The translations under genes were made by a program, and so were the position numbers. Under the pieces are notes generated by a model that was not told the DNA's origin, made no database searches, and worked only from the letters and a program-made list of their open reading frames with translations. This document shows, piece by piece, positions 46,139-53,340 of a stretch of 64,000 nucleotides of DNA (the stretch's first letter is position 1; each line of letters starts with the position of its first letter). Location of the stretch: assembly GCF_004054195.1 (NCBI RefSeq), contig NZ_SBIW01000012.1:248001-312000 (forward strand), read 5' to 3'. The DNA is from Mucilaginibacter gilvus. GTDB taxonomy: Bacteria > Bacteroidota > Bacteroidia > Sphingobacteriales > Sphingobacteriaceae.

Positions 46139-46906
46139 ATGAAATACTTTTTTATAGCAACAACATTGCTTGTGAGCGCAACCTTAAGGGCTACCGCCCA
46201 AACCGCCAAGCCCGAGGATACTGAGTTTTATACCCCCGTACCGGCGGTGGTTAGTCCTGGCAAATCTTCAAGTGATGCACCTTCGGATGCCATCGTTTTG
46301 TTCGGCGGTAAAAACCTGGACGAATGGGTATTGGTAAACGATTCTACCGCTACCAAAAAGTGGCTGGTCAGCGGGGGCGCTATCACCGTAGATAAAAAAG
46401 CGGGCGATATTCAAACCAAGCGGAAGTTCACCGATTTTCAGCTGCATATTGAGTATCGTATCCCTGCCGATATTGAGGGCAGCGGACAGGCACGCGGTAA
46501 CAGCGGTATCTTTTTAGCCGCCCTGCCTTGGGGTGCCGGCGGTTACGAACTGCAGGTATTGGATAATTACAACAACAAAACTTACACCAATGGCCAGGCG
46601 GGTAGTATGTATAAACAATCGCCACCATTGATGAACGCCTGCCGCAAACCCGGGGAATGGAACACCTATGATGTGGTATGGGCGGCCCCCCGCTTTAACG
46701 AGGATGGCACCGTGAAAACGCCTGCCCGTGTAACAGCCATCCATAACGGCGTATTGGTGCAAAATAATTACGAACTGAAAGGTGATACCCCTTACATCGG
46801 CGCGCCAAAGTACCGCAAGCACGGTGCCGCGCCTATTAAACTCCAATCGCACGGCGACCCGAGCAAACCGATCAGCTACCGCAATATTTGGGTGAGAAGT
46901 TTGTAA
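46139..46906 (+). CDS. DUF1080 (3-keto-disaccharide hydrolase-like) secreted protein
   Basis: 255 residues from the ATG at 46139 (an in-frame TTG at 46133 is less likely). Signal peptide ending ATAQT (about 22). Single DUF1080 domain: IVLFGGKNLDEWVLVND, WLVSGGAITVDKKAGDIQTK, FTDFQLHIEYRIP, GNSGIFLA, YELQVLDNYNNKTY, GSMYKQSPPLMNAC, WNTYDVVWAAPRF, HNGVLVQNNYELKG. This is the common BT2157-like form; members act on 3-keto-glycosides. It is the last gene of the plus-strand locus B, 33 bases after the cytochrome fusion. Confidence 0.9.
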   Translation: MKYFFIATTLLVSATLRATAQTAKPEDTEFYTPVPAVVSPGKSSSDAPSDAIVLFGGKNLDEWVLVNDSTATKKWLVSGGAITVDKKAGDIQTKRKFTDFQLHIEYRIPADIEGSGQARGNSGIFLAALPWGAGGYELQVLDNYNNKTYTNGQAGSMYKQSPPLMNACRKPGEWNTYDVVWAAPRFNEDGTVKTPARVTAIHNGVLVQNNYELKGDTPYIGAPKYRKHGAAPIKLQSHGDPSKPISYRNIWVRSL

Positions 46907-46966
46907 GTACTCATAGATATTTTAAATCGAGAGGGGCTGTATGATCTTAATTTTGATACGGTCCCT

Positions 46967-47037
46967 TTGTTGTTTTTTGGCTGCCTGAATATCACCAAAA
47001 AACAACAAAAAGTGTTCACGCGCGCACAGGTGAACAC
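46967..47037. repeat. Two consecutive inverted repeats downstream of locus B
   Basis: First repeat: TTGTTGTTTTTTGG (46967-46980) and its exact complement at 46995-47008, 14-base loop. Second: GTGTTCAC (47012-47019) and GTGAACAC (47030-47037), 10-base loop, followed by another GTGAACA. They lie between the convergent locus B and SGNH genes. The first may end transcription; the second looks more like a protein-binding site. Confidence 0.6.
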
Positions 47038-47155
47038 CGTGAACATTTATAAAAAACTCATAATCAGGTGTTTGAAAATTGCGGTGTGGTGTCAATATTG
47101 TGTCACCACCAATTTGCTCTCTTTTTCCTGATTCCTGCCTTTTACTCTTGATTCT

Positions 47156-47914
47156 CTACGTCAACCCTATCTTCTTATTCACCACCTTCAACCATTGCCG
47201 GGCCATCAGTTCGTGCCCGGCGGGCATGGGGTGGATACCATCCCAGATCCAGTATTCTACGGGCGCTTCGGCCAACGCATCGTTAAAGGGCTGCTGCAGG
47301 GGCACAAAAACGGCGTCGAATTCCCGAGCCAATTTTTTGGCGATGGTCTGCCTTTTGGCAACTTCTTCGGTCCATTGAGAAAAATTGGCATTCACGCGGG
47401 CACCAGGTAACATAAAAGGTTCGCAAATGATGAGCTTGATATTGGGCAGGGCATCTTTGGTTTGCTTCAACAGGGCGCGATACCCGGTTTCGTAGTTTTC
47501 GGCGCTGTAGTTTTTATCACCATTTATAAAGGCCAGCACATCGTTCACGCCAATTAAGATGCTGAGCACATTGGGCTTAAGCGCCAGCGTATCGGTTTGC
47601 CAGCGGGCGGCAAGGTCGGTTACTTTGTTGCCGCTGATGCCACGGTTGTAAAAATGGAATTTCTTTTCAGGGTGATCGTACCATAGCCTGCTGGCCAGCA
47701 GGCAGGCGTAGCCATGGCCCATTACGTGGTTCCAGTCGTTATCGCGGGTGCGATTGCCATCGGTGATGGAATCGCCCTGGAACAGGATCACCGCGTCTGT
47801 TCCTATCTTTTCGGCGGTAAGGGCATCAGCTTTAAGCATCCCCGGAATAACGGTAGCGGCGGCCCCCATGAGCGTAGTTTGTTTGATGAACGAGCGGCGT
47901 GAACTATTGGCCAT
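47156..47914 (-). CDS. SGNH/GDSL hydrolase with Tat signal
   Basis: 252 residues. The N-terminus SSRRSFIKQT is a textbook twin-arginine motif followed by a hydrophobic stretch, so it is exported folded. SGNH blocks: GDSITDGN (Ser nucleophile), GISGNKV (Gly), GVNDV (Asn) and DGIHPMP (Asp-His). Such enzymes are esterases that often remove acetyl or other acyl groups from polysaccharides (rhamnogalacturonan acetylesterase-like); the neighbourhood of glycan locus B fits this but does not prove it. Stands alone on the minus strand. Confidence 0.9.
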   Translation of the reverse strand: MANSSRRSFIKQTTLMGAAATVIPGMLKADALTAEKIGTDAVILFQGDSITDGNRTRDNDWNHVMGHGYACLLASRLWYDHPEKKFHFYNRGISGNKVTDLAARWQTDTLALKPNVLSILIGVNDVLAFINGDKNYSAENYETGYRALLKQTKDALPNIKLIICEPFMLPGARVNANFSQWTEEVAKRQTIAKKLAREFDAVFVPLQQPFNDALAEAPVEYWIWDGIHPMPAGHELMARQWLKVVNKKIGLT

Positions 47915-48020
47915 AATAGAATTGAATTTTCATCAATGTATAAAGAAAACGCGAAAAGCTTGCCTGTTTTTTCTGATTTATAATCCCGCCATAAATGCCT
48001 ATTTTGTTGGCTTAAGGTAA

Positions 48021-49655
48021 ATGTATATGAAAACCAGCCGGCCATTTTTGTTATTGTTTGTGTTATTAGTATCAACTGGCACTTTTGCCCAAAACCGCGA
48101 CATTAGTTACATGAGCGCCGGCGGTAAATTGCGACCACTGCAGGCCATCATGGATATCCGCCATTACACCTTGGCGCTGAATGTGGATATCCCCAAAAAA
48201 AGTATCGACGGCTATGCCGAGATAAACCTGCTGCTTAGCAAAACCACCGATACCTTACTGTTCGACCTCGTGCATCTTCTTCGAGTAAGCAAAATAATGG
48301 TTGATAAAAAAGACGCCGGTTTTCAACAAAAAGGCGATTCTATTTTTATAATCAGCAATAAAGGTTACAAGGAAGGGAAGCACACTATCCGCATTAATTA
48401 TGGTGGCGAACCGCCTGTTGCCGTAAGGCCACCATGGAAGGGTGGTTTCACCTGGACAACAGATAAAGCCGGTAACCCCTGGGTGGTGATCAATTGCCAG
48501 TTGGAAGGTGCAAAGGTGTACTTCCCGTGTAAAGACCATCCCAGCGACGAGCCAAACGAAGGCGTAGACCTTTTCGTCACCATCCCCAAGGGGCTTTCGG
48601 TAGCAGGTCCGGGCCTGTTGCAGGGCGTTGAAAACGGCGCCAACAACCGCGCAACCTGGCACTGGAAAACCAACTACACCATTAGCAACTATTGCGTGGT
48701 TTTTAATATTGCCAAATACAAAGTGTACAGCCGCCCTTATACCACCGTAGGAGGACATACTGTGCCTATCCAGTTTTATGTTTTAGAAGAGGATACCGCG
48801 CACGCGGAACATGTACTTGATATCCGCGCACGCGATACCCGCATACTGGAAAAATATTTTGGCGAGTACGCCTGGTTTAAAGAAAAGATTGGTATTGCCG
48901 AGGTACCAAACCCCGGTATGGAACACCAAACCATGGTAACCTATGGCGATAAATTTAGGTATGATAAATACCCGGGTGGGCTGGATTACTCGGCCAACCT
49001 GTTCCACGAGTTTGGGCACGAATGGTGGGCCAATAAGGTTACCAATAAAGATTGGGCGCACATGTGGATCCAGGAGGGCATCAATACCTATGCCGAGGCC
49101 TTGTTCTTTAAAGAGACGTTGGGCGAAGCTGCTTACGATTCGGTGATCATTTCCCAGCGCGCGGGCATCCGCAACCAGCAGCCGGTTGTAAAAGCCGAGG
49201 AGATGGGTATGGCCGAAGTTTACAACGGCGATATTTACAACAAGGGGTCTTTTTTTATGCATACCCTACGGCATGTACTGGGCGACAGTGTGTTTTTCCC
49301 CGCGCTGAAAAAATTTGTTACCGATGTGAAATATCCGTATAATCAGTTTTTTGTGACGCAGGATGTGCAGGACTTCTTTAACAAAGAAAGTGGCTGCGAC
49401 CTGAGCCCACTGTTTAATTTCTATTTACGCACTACCAACACCATGGATTTTGAACTCAAACGAACCCGGCCCGAGATCTACATTCTTAGCATAAAAAATA
49501 GCCCCATGGATTTGCCACTGGATATTTTAACCGATCAGGGAATCATCCATACCATTATATCTGCCAATAAAAGCACGCCTTTTAAAATTGTAAGCAAAAC
49601 CCAGCCGGTGGTGGATCCGAAGGGATGGTATTTTAAGAAGGTAATTATGCAGTGA
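48021..49655 (+). CDS. M1-family zinc metallopeptidase, secreted
   Basis: 544 residues; signal peptide ending TFAQN. The start could also be the ATG two codons later (48027), which gives MKTSRPF and an equally good signal. The zinc site is HEFGHEWW (His329, His333) with the third ligand Glu 18 residues on in WIQEGINTYAE. The exopeptidase motif of M1 enzymes reads PGMEHQTM instead of GAMEN. An N-terminal beta-domain precedes the catalytic part; the C-terminal helical domain is short, so it is smaller than classical aminopeptidase N. It should release N-terminal amino acids from peptides outside the cytoplasm. Confidence 0.9.
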   Translation: MYMKTSRPFLLLFVLLVSTGTFAQNRDISYMSAGGKLRPLQAIMDIRHYTLALNVDIPKKSIDGYAEINLLLSKTTDTLLFDLVHLLRVSKIMVDKKDAGFQQKGDSIFIISNKGYKEGKHTIRINYGGEPPVAVRPPWKGGFTWTTDKAGNPWVVINCQLEGAKVYFPCKDHPSDEPNEGVDLFVTIPKGLSVAGPGLLQGVENGANNRATWHWKTNYTISNYCVVFNIAKYKVYSRPYTTVGGHTVPIQFYVLEEDTAHAEHVLDIRARDTRILEKYFGEYAWFKEKIGIAEVPNPGMEHQTMVTYGDKFRYDKYPGGLDYSANLFHEFGHEWWANKVTNKDWAHMWIQEGINTYAEALFFKETLGEAAYDSVIISQRAGIRNQQPVVKAEEMGMAEVYNGDIYNKGSFFMHTLRHVLGDSVFFPALKKFVTDVKYPYNQFFVTQDVQDFFNKESGCDLSPLFNFYLRTTNTMDFELKRTRPEIYILSIKNSPMDLPLDILTDQGIIHTIISANKSTPFKIVSKTQPVVDPKGWYFKKVIMQ

Positions 49656-49732
49656 AAGGCCAGATAGCACAATAGTTGATAATTCCGAATTACACTTCAT
49701 TATTCGACATTGCGCATTCGATATTTAAAATC
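49656..49732. repeat. Short degenerate ATTCGnnATT-type intergenic repeat
   Basis: Within 49678-49730 the words ATTCCGAATT, TTATTCGACATT, GCGCATTCGATATT recur in loose tandem. Such low-complexity arrays look like slippage-derived intergenic repeats. No coding function. Confidence 0.35.
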
Positions 49733-50461
49733 CTAAAGGTACAATTGCACCATCTGCCGCCAATATCGCGGGCGATGGGCATAGTTATCCCAAATGTAAA
49801 ATTCGTTGTTTACGCCCTTGTCCCACAGCAGGCGGCTAACTTCCTGGTTGTTATGCAGAAATGGGTCGGTTTGGCCTACGACCAAAATAATGTTCAGCTT
49901 GCGCATCTCATCTAAACTGCTGTATTCGTTTATGTTGGCTATGTATTGCCGCGGCATGTTAAAGTATACATCATCGTTATGGTAACCGTCGAAGAGGTCG
50001 TTAAAATTGTCAATTTGCTGGGTGAGGTCGTACCTGCCGCTCATGCTTACTACCTTTTTAAAAATATTCGAATGTTTTAAGGCAAGGTTCAACGCATGGT
50101 AGGCACCCATGCTACAGCCGGCAACTTCAAAATAGCCTGCGTTGTTTTTTTGCCTCATTAAGGGCACTACCTCGTTCAGAATGTATTCCTCGTACTGCAA
50201 ATGCCGTGCAATACGTACCGCGGGGTGCGCCCAGTTATTGTAAAAGCTTTCCGCATCTACGCTGTCTACGCAAAAAAGCTGTAGCTCACCGTTGTTTATT
50301 TTGTGCCGCAGGGCCTCTACAATACCCCAATTCTCGTAATCGTAAAAGCGGGCCATCCGGGTGGGGAAAAACAGCACCGCGCGACCGCCATACCCGAAAA
50401 TTAGAAGCTCCATGTCGCGCTGCAACCTGGGGCTGTGCCATTTATGATATTCCCTGTTCAT
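49733..50461 (-). CDS. Alpha/beta hydrolase, esterase D-like
   Basis: 242 residues, no signal peptide, so cytoplasmic. Alpha/beta-hydrolase landmarks: oxyanion region VLFFPTRMAR, nucleophile elbow GCSMGAYHAL (Ser), acid in VGQTDPF, and His in DNYAHRPRYW. The family (esterase/PF00756-like) includes carbohydrate esterases. It lies 61 bases after the SGNH gene at 50523 on the same strand, so the two are likely co-transcribed. Substrate unknown. Confidence 0.85.
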   Translation of the reverse strand: MNREYHKWHSPRLQRDMELLIFGYGGRAVLFFPTRMARFYDYENWGIVEALRHKINNGELQLFCVDSVDAESFYNNWAHPAVRIARHLQYEEYILNEVVPLMRQKNNAGYFEVAGCSMGAYHALNLALKHSNIFKKVVSMSGRYDLTQQIDNFNDLFDGYHNDDVYFNMPRQYIANINEYSSLDEMRKLNIILVVGQTDPFLHNNQEVSRLLWDKGVNNEFYIWDNYAHRPRYWRQMVQLYL

Positions 50462-50522
50462 TCCACCATGTATTGCGGGCCGAAATATCTTAAACGGATG
50501 TTACTTTAAAATAAACACGCGG

Positions 50523-51119
50523 TTAAGTGTTAATAATAATTTTGTTCTTCACCACTTCGCTCCAAAGTTGGTAACCGGCTTCGCTCAAATGCAGGGCATC
50601 ACCAGTGAAAAATACTTTTTGGGGGTAGCCCCCAGCATCCAGCATTTTCTTAAAAACATCTATAAACTGCCAGTTATCGCCATCTTTAATAATTTGATTT
50701 TCGATGAGATTATTGGTGTATTTAAACTGTTCGGCCATGCCCCAGCGGGCGACGCTCGGCTTAAGCGAAATGAAATAACAGGGGATATCTCCAAAGCGCT
50801 GGCTTGCTTTTGTAACCAGCTGCTGAAAAAAAATAAATACTTCCTCCGGGTGCCTGCCATCGCCCAGGTCGTTATCGCCGGCATAAACCACCAGCCTTTT
50901 TGGCTTGTAATTTACCATCACCCTATCAAAAAACCATACGCAGGCCGCCAGGGTAGACCCTCCGAACCCCAGGTTAACGGGTTTTAGGTCTTTAAGGTCA
51001 TTGTAAAGTGTTGTCCATAAGCGTATTGACGAACTACCATAGAAGATGGTTTCGGCGCTTTGCGCCAGTTGTATGCTGTCTTTTTCAAGGCGTTTTACCT
51101 CATCTTCATACCAATACAT
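50523..51119 (-). CDS. Cytoplasmic SGNH/GDSL hydrolase
   Basis: 198 residues with no signal peptide. Block I reads IFYGSSSIRLW (GSSS in place of GDS), then GFGGSTL (Gly), GDNDLGDGR (Asn) and DALHLSEAGY (Asp-His). This variant is common in small SGNH esterases of the GDSL-like family. First gene of a two-gene unit with the alpha/beta hydrolase; a glycan or lipid deacylase is possible. Confidence 0.85.
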   Translation of the reverse strand: MYWYEDEVKRLEKDSIQLAQSAETIFYGSSSIRLWTTLYNDLKDLKPVNLGFGGSTLAACVWFFDRVMVNYKPKRLVVYAGDNDLGDGRHPEEVFIFFQQLVTKASQRFGDIPCYFISLKPSVARWGMAEQFKYTNNLIENQIIKDGDNWQFIDVFKKMLDAGGYPQKVFFTGDALHLSEAGYQLWSEVVKNKIIINT

Positions 51120-51312
51120 CCGTGTTGTTTATTAATAGGGTATAGCATAACAGCAATAACCATAGTGCTTTCAAACCTAAAAATTCTTTGTGTTGTTTGC
51201 GATAACCGCGCCTTTAATTTATGTTACTAAATTGTTTTTGCCGCCCGGTAACATTAAAGGGCTATTGCTTTAATGCCTCAAAATATTATTTTTGTTTCAC
51301 AATCTATACCGA

Positions 51313-52332
51313 ATGGAAAAAAAAGATACGGGGTACGCTACTCATTTAACGCAGTCGGAACTACCCGTTTTCTTTTTGCAATTGGGCGCAAATACCAGTT
51401 TGTTTTTTGGGCATGTACTTAAACAGGCTGCGCTTTCTCATGGGCTCAACAATGTGTATGTGCTTACCGATACCAATTTTGACGACTACAGCAAATACAA
51501 TTGTATCGATGTTTCGGGGTATATCAATGGCGTAAAAGAATTTGATAAGGTTTACCAGCATCATTCTATTAACCCCTATTTTTTTGAAAAGGCCTGTTTC
51601 GACAGGTGGTTCATCATTAACGATATTGTAAAAGAGCTGGGTATCAGTTATTTTGTACATGCCGATTGCGATGTGCTGATATTGCAGAACCTTATCCCCG
51701 TTTTCCAAAAATTTATAAAGGGGAAGTACGATGGTACCATGATGTTTTTTGAGCTGGGCGAAAACAGCGTAACATCGGGCCATACCTCGTTTTGGAGCGC
51801 TAAACTTATTAATGATTTTTGCGAATTTGTATTGGCAAAGTACGCCAACAGGCCGGCTTTTGACAAAATGCTGAAAGACACGCTTGCTGGCAAATTCCTC
51901 GATAACAAAAACGTATCAGACATGATCCTACTGGATGTTTTCCGTACCGAGATAAAACCCAATACGCTAAACCTGCTTTCGTTGGAGACGGAGGGTATCA
52001 GTTTTGATTTTAATGCCAACGTGCCTTTCAATGGCTGCACCTATTATTTTGAATGTACTCCCGATACCCGGATAAAAAAGATGACAAAGCGGAAAGACGG
52101 CCTTTACGGCAAAGTTGCGGGGGTACAGGGCGCGCCGATTTATTCAAAGTTTTACACGCTGCACTTCCAGGGGTATTTAACCAAAACGCTTATACCGCTG
52201 CACACCAGCGCGCAAAGCGCCGCGGAAGGGCTGTCTTATTACCTGTCTGCAAAATCTCATAACCTGGTTCGCCGGGCAAAATTGTATAAGAATAAAGTTA
52301 GGGACCGGGTGAGAAAATTAATTAAAAAATAA
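51313..52332 (+). CDS. Glycosyltransferase-like protein (GT-A fold)
   Basis: 339 residues from the ATG at 51313 (the frame opens earlier at a TTG, but MEKKDTGYATH has the normal A-rich upstream context). The segment YFVHADCDVLILQNL has the D-x-D metal-binding motif of GT-A transferases, preceded by an acceptor-like region NPYFFEKACFDRWFIIND. No signal or membrane segment; basic C-terminus. I do not recognise the CAZy family. It precedes the export genes on the same strand with a 213-base AT-rich gap, so it could belong to the polysaccharide locus. Confidence 0.6.
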   Translation: MEKKDTGYATHLTQSELPVFFLQLGANTSLFFGHVLKQAALSHGLNNVYVLTDTNFDDYSKYNCIDVSGYINGVKEFDKVYQHHSINPYFFEKACFDRWFIINDIVKELGISYFVHADCDVLILQNLIPVFQKFIKGKYDGTMMFFELGENSVTSGHTSFWSAKLINDFCEFVLAKYANRPAFDKMLKDTLAGKFLDNKNVSDMILLDVFRTEIKPNTLNLLSLETEGISFDFNANVPFNGCTYYFECTPDTRIKKMTKRKDGLYGKVAGVQGAPIYSKFYTLHFQGYLTKTLIPLHTSAQSAAEGLSYYLSAKSHNLVRRAKLYKNKVRDRVRKLIKK

Positions 52333-52545
52333 AGTAAATTAGCAACAAAAAGACACCTGTTTTGGTGGCCGATGAGTAATTTGTTGATTTAATAGTTTTT
52401 AGGATATATTTAATTTTTTTTTTATTATTTTTAGAAAATGAGTCGATTATATTAAAAAAGTAAAATAATATTGCACAATAATTTTTAAGTTTGCAAAGGT
52501 TGCAATTATTTTACCTGATATAATAGCTCCGCTGCTGTGATATTT
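52333..52545 (+). promoter_or_regulatory. AT-rich promoter region of polysaccharide locus
   Basis: 213 bases, very AT-rich (T-tract at 52411-52433). TAAGTTTG at 52486-52493 matches the -7 consensus TAnnTTTG, about 53 bases before the wza-like ATG. An ATTG at 52470 is too near to be a normally spaced -33. Likely start of the export operon. Confidence 0.4.
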
Positions 52546-53325
52546 ATGAAAAAAAACTACTCCACCTTTCTTGCCATTTTGCTGACCTTTTTGGCAATAT
52601 CTTCTTTAAATTCATGCGTGAATGCCAAGAAGCTTGCTTACTTTACTAACCTGCAAAAAGACAGCACCGCCACTATAGACGAGCAAAGGCTGCAAACCAA
52701 AATAAACGTAAGTGATATCCTGCAGATCAATATTTCTACGCCCGATGCTATCACCACCGCCATATTAAATTCATCCACGGCCATTAATACTGGCCAGGGT
52801 GGTGTGAGCGGTTACCTGGTTGATGAGACAGGCTCTATAAAACTGCCGCTAATTGGTTCGGTAAAAGCAGAAGGCTTAACAAAAATTCAGCTGGCAAGCT
52901 CTATTACCGAAACATTGCTGAGCAAGCAACTTGCAAAAGTGCCTATAGTTAACGTGCGTATAGTGAACTTTAAGGTAACCATATTAGGCGAGGTGTCCAG
53001 ACCGGGCGTTATACCGGTACCAAACGAACGTATTACCTTACCCGAAGCACTGGCTTCTGCCGGCGATCTTACGGCCTACGGAAAGCGCGACAACGTGCTG
53101 CTGATAAGGGAGGTTGATGGCAAGCGCATTACCAAACGCTTTAGCCTTAACCAAAGCCAGTTGTTTGATAAAGATATTTACAACCTTCAAAATCAGGACA
53201 TAGTTTACGTGGAGCCAAACAGCGCGAAAGCTGCCTCTGCCGACCGTACTACCCAACTGATCCCATATTTCTTTAGTGCTGCGTCGCTTTTGATAGTGAT
53301 ATACTTACAGTTTATTAAAAACTAA
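52546..53325 (+). CDS. Wza-like polysaccharide export outer-membrane lipoprotein
   Basis: 259 residues from the ATG at 52546; an in-frame GTG at 52537 is possible but leaves an odd extension. Lipobox SLNS-C24, Poly_export domain (VSDILQINISTPDA, GSIKLPLIGSVKAEGLT), then an SLBB-like domain (VNFKVTILGEVSRPGVIPVPNERITLPEALASAGDLTAYG in pieces). A C-terminal hydrophobic segment (SAASLLIVIYLQFI) replaces the amphipathic helix of Wza. It forms the outer-membrane part of the capsule/EPS exporter, 15 bases before the tyrosine kinase gene. Confidence 0.92.
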   Translation: MKKNYSTFLAILLTFLAISSLNSCVNAKKLAYFTNLQKDSTATIDEQRLQTKINVSDILQINISTPDAITTAILNSSTAINTGQGGVSGYLVDETGSIKLPLIGSVKAEGLTKIQLASSITETLLSKQLAKVPIVNVRIVNFKVTILGEVSRPGVIPVPNERITLPEALASAGDLTAYGKRDNVLLIREVDGKRITKRFSLNQSQLFDKDIYNLQNQDIVYVEPNSAKAASADRTTQLIPYFFSAASLLIVIYLQFIKN

Positions 53326-53340
53326 CATTTCTTCCTGTTA

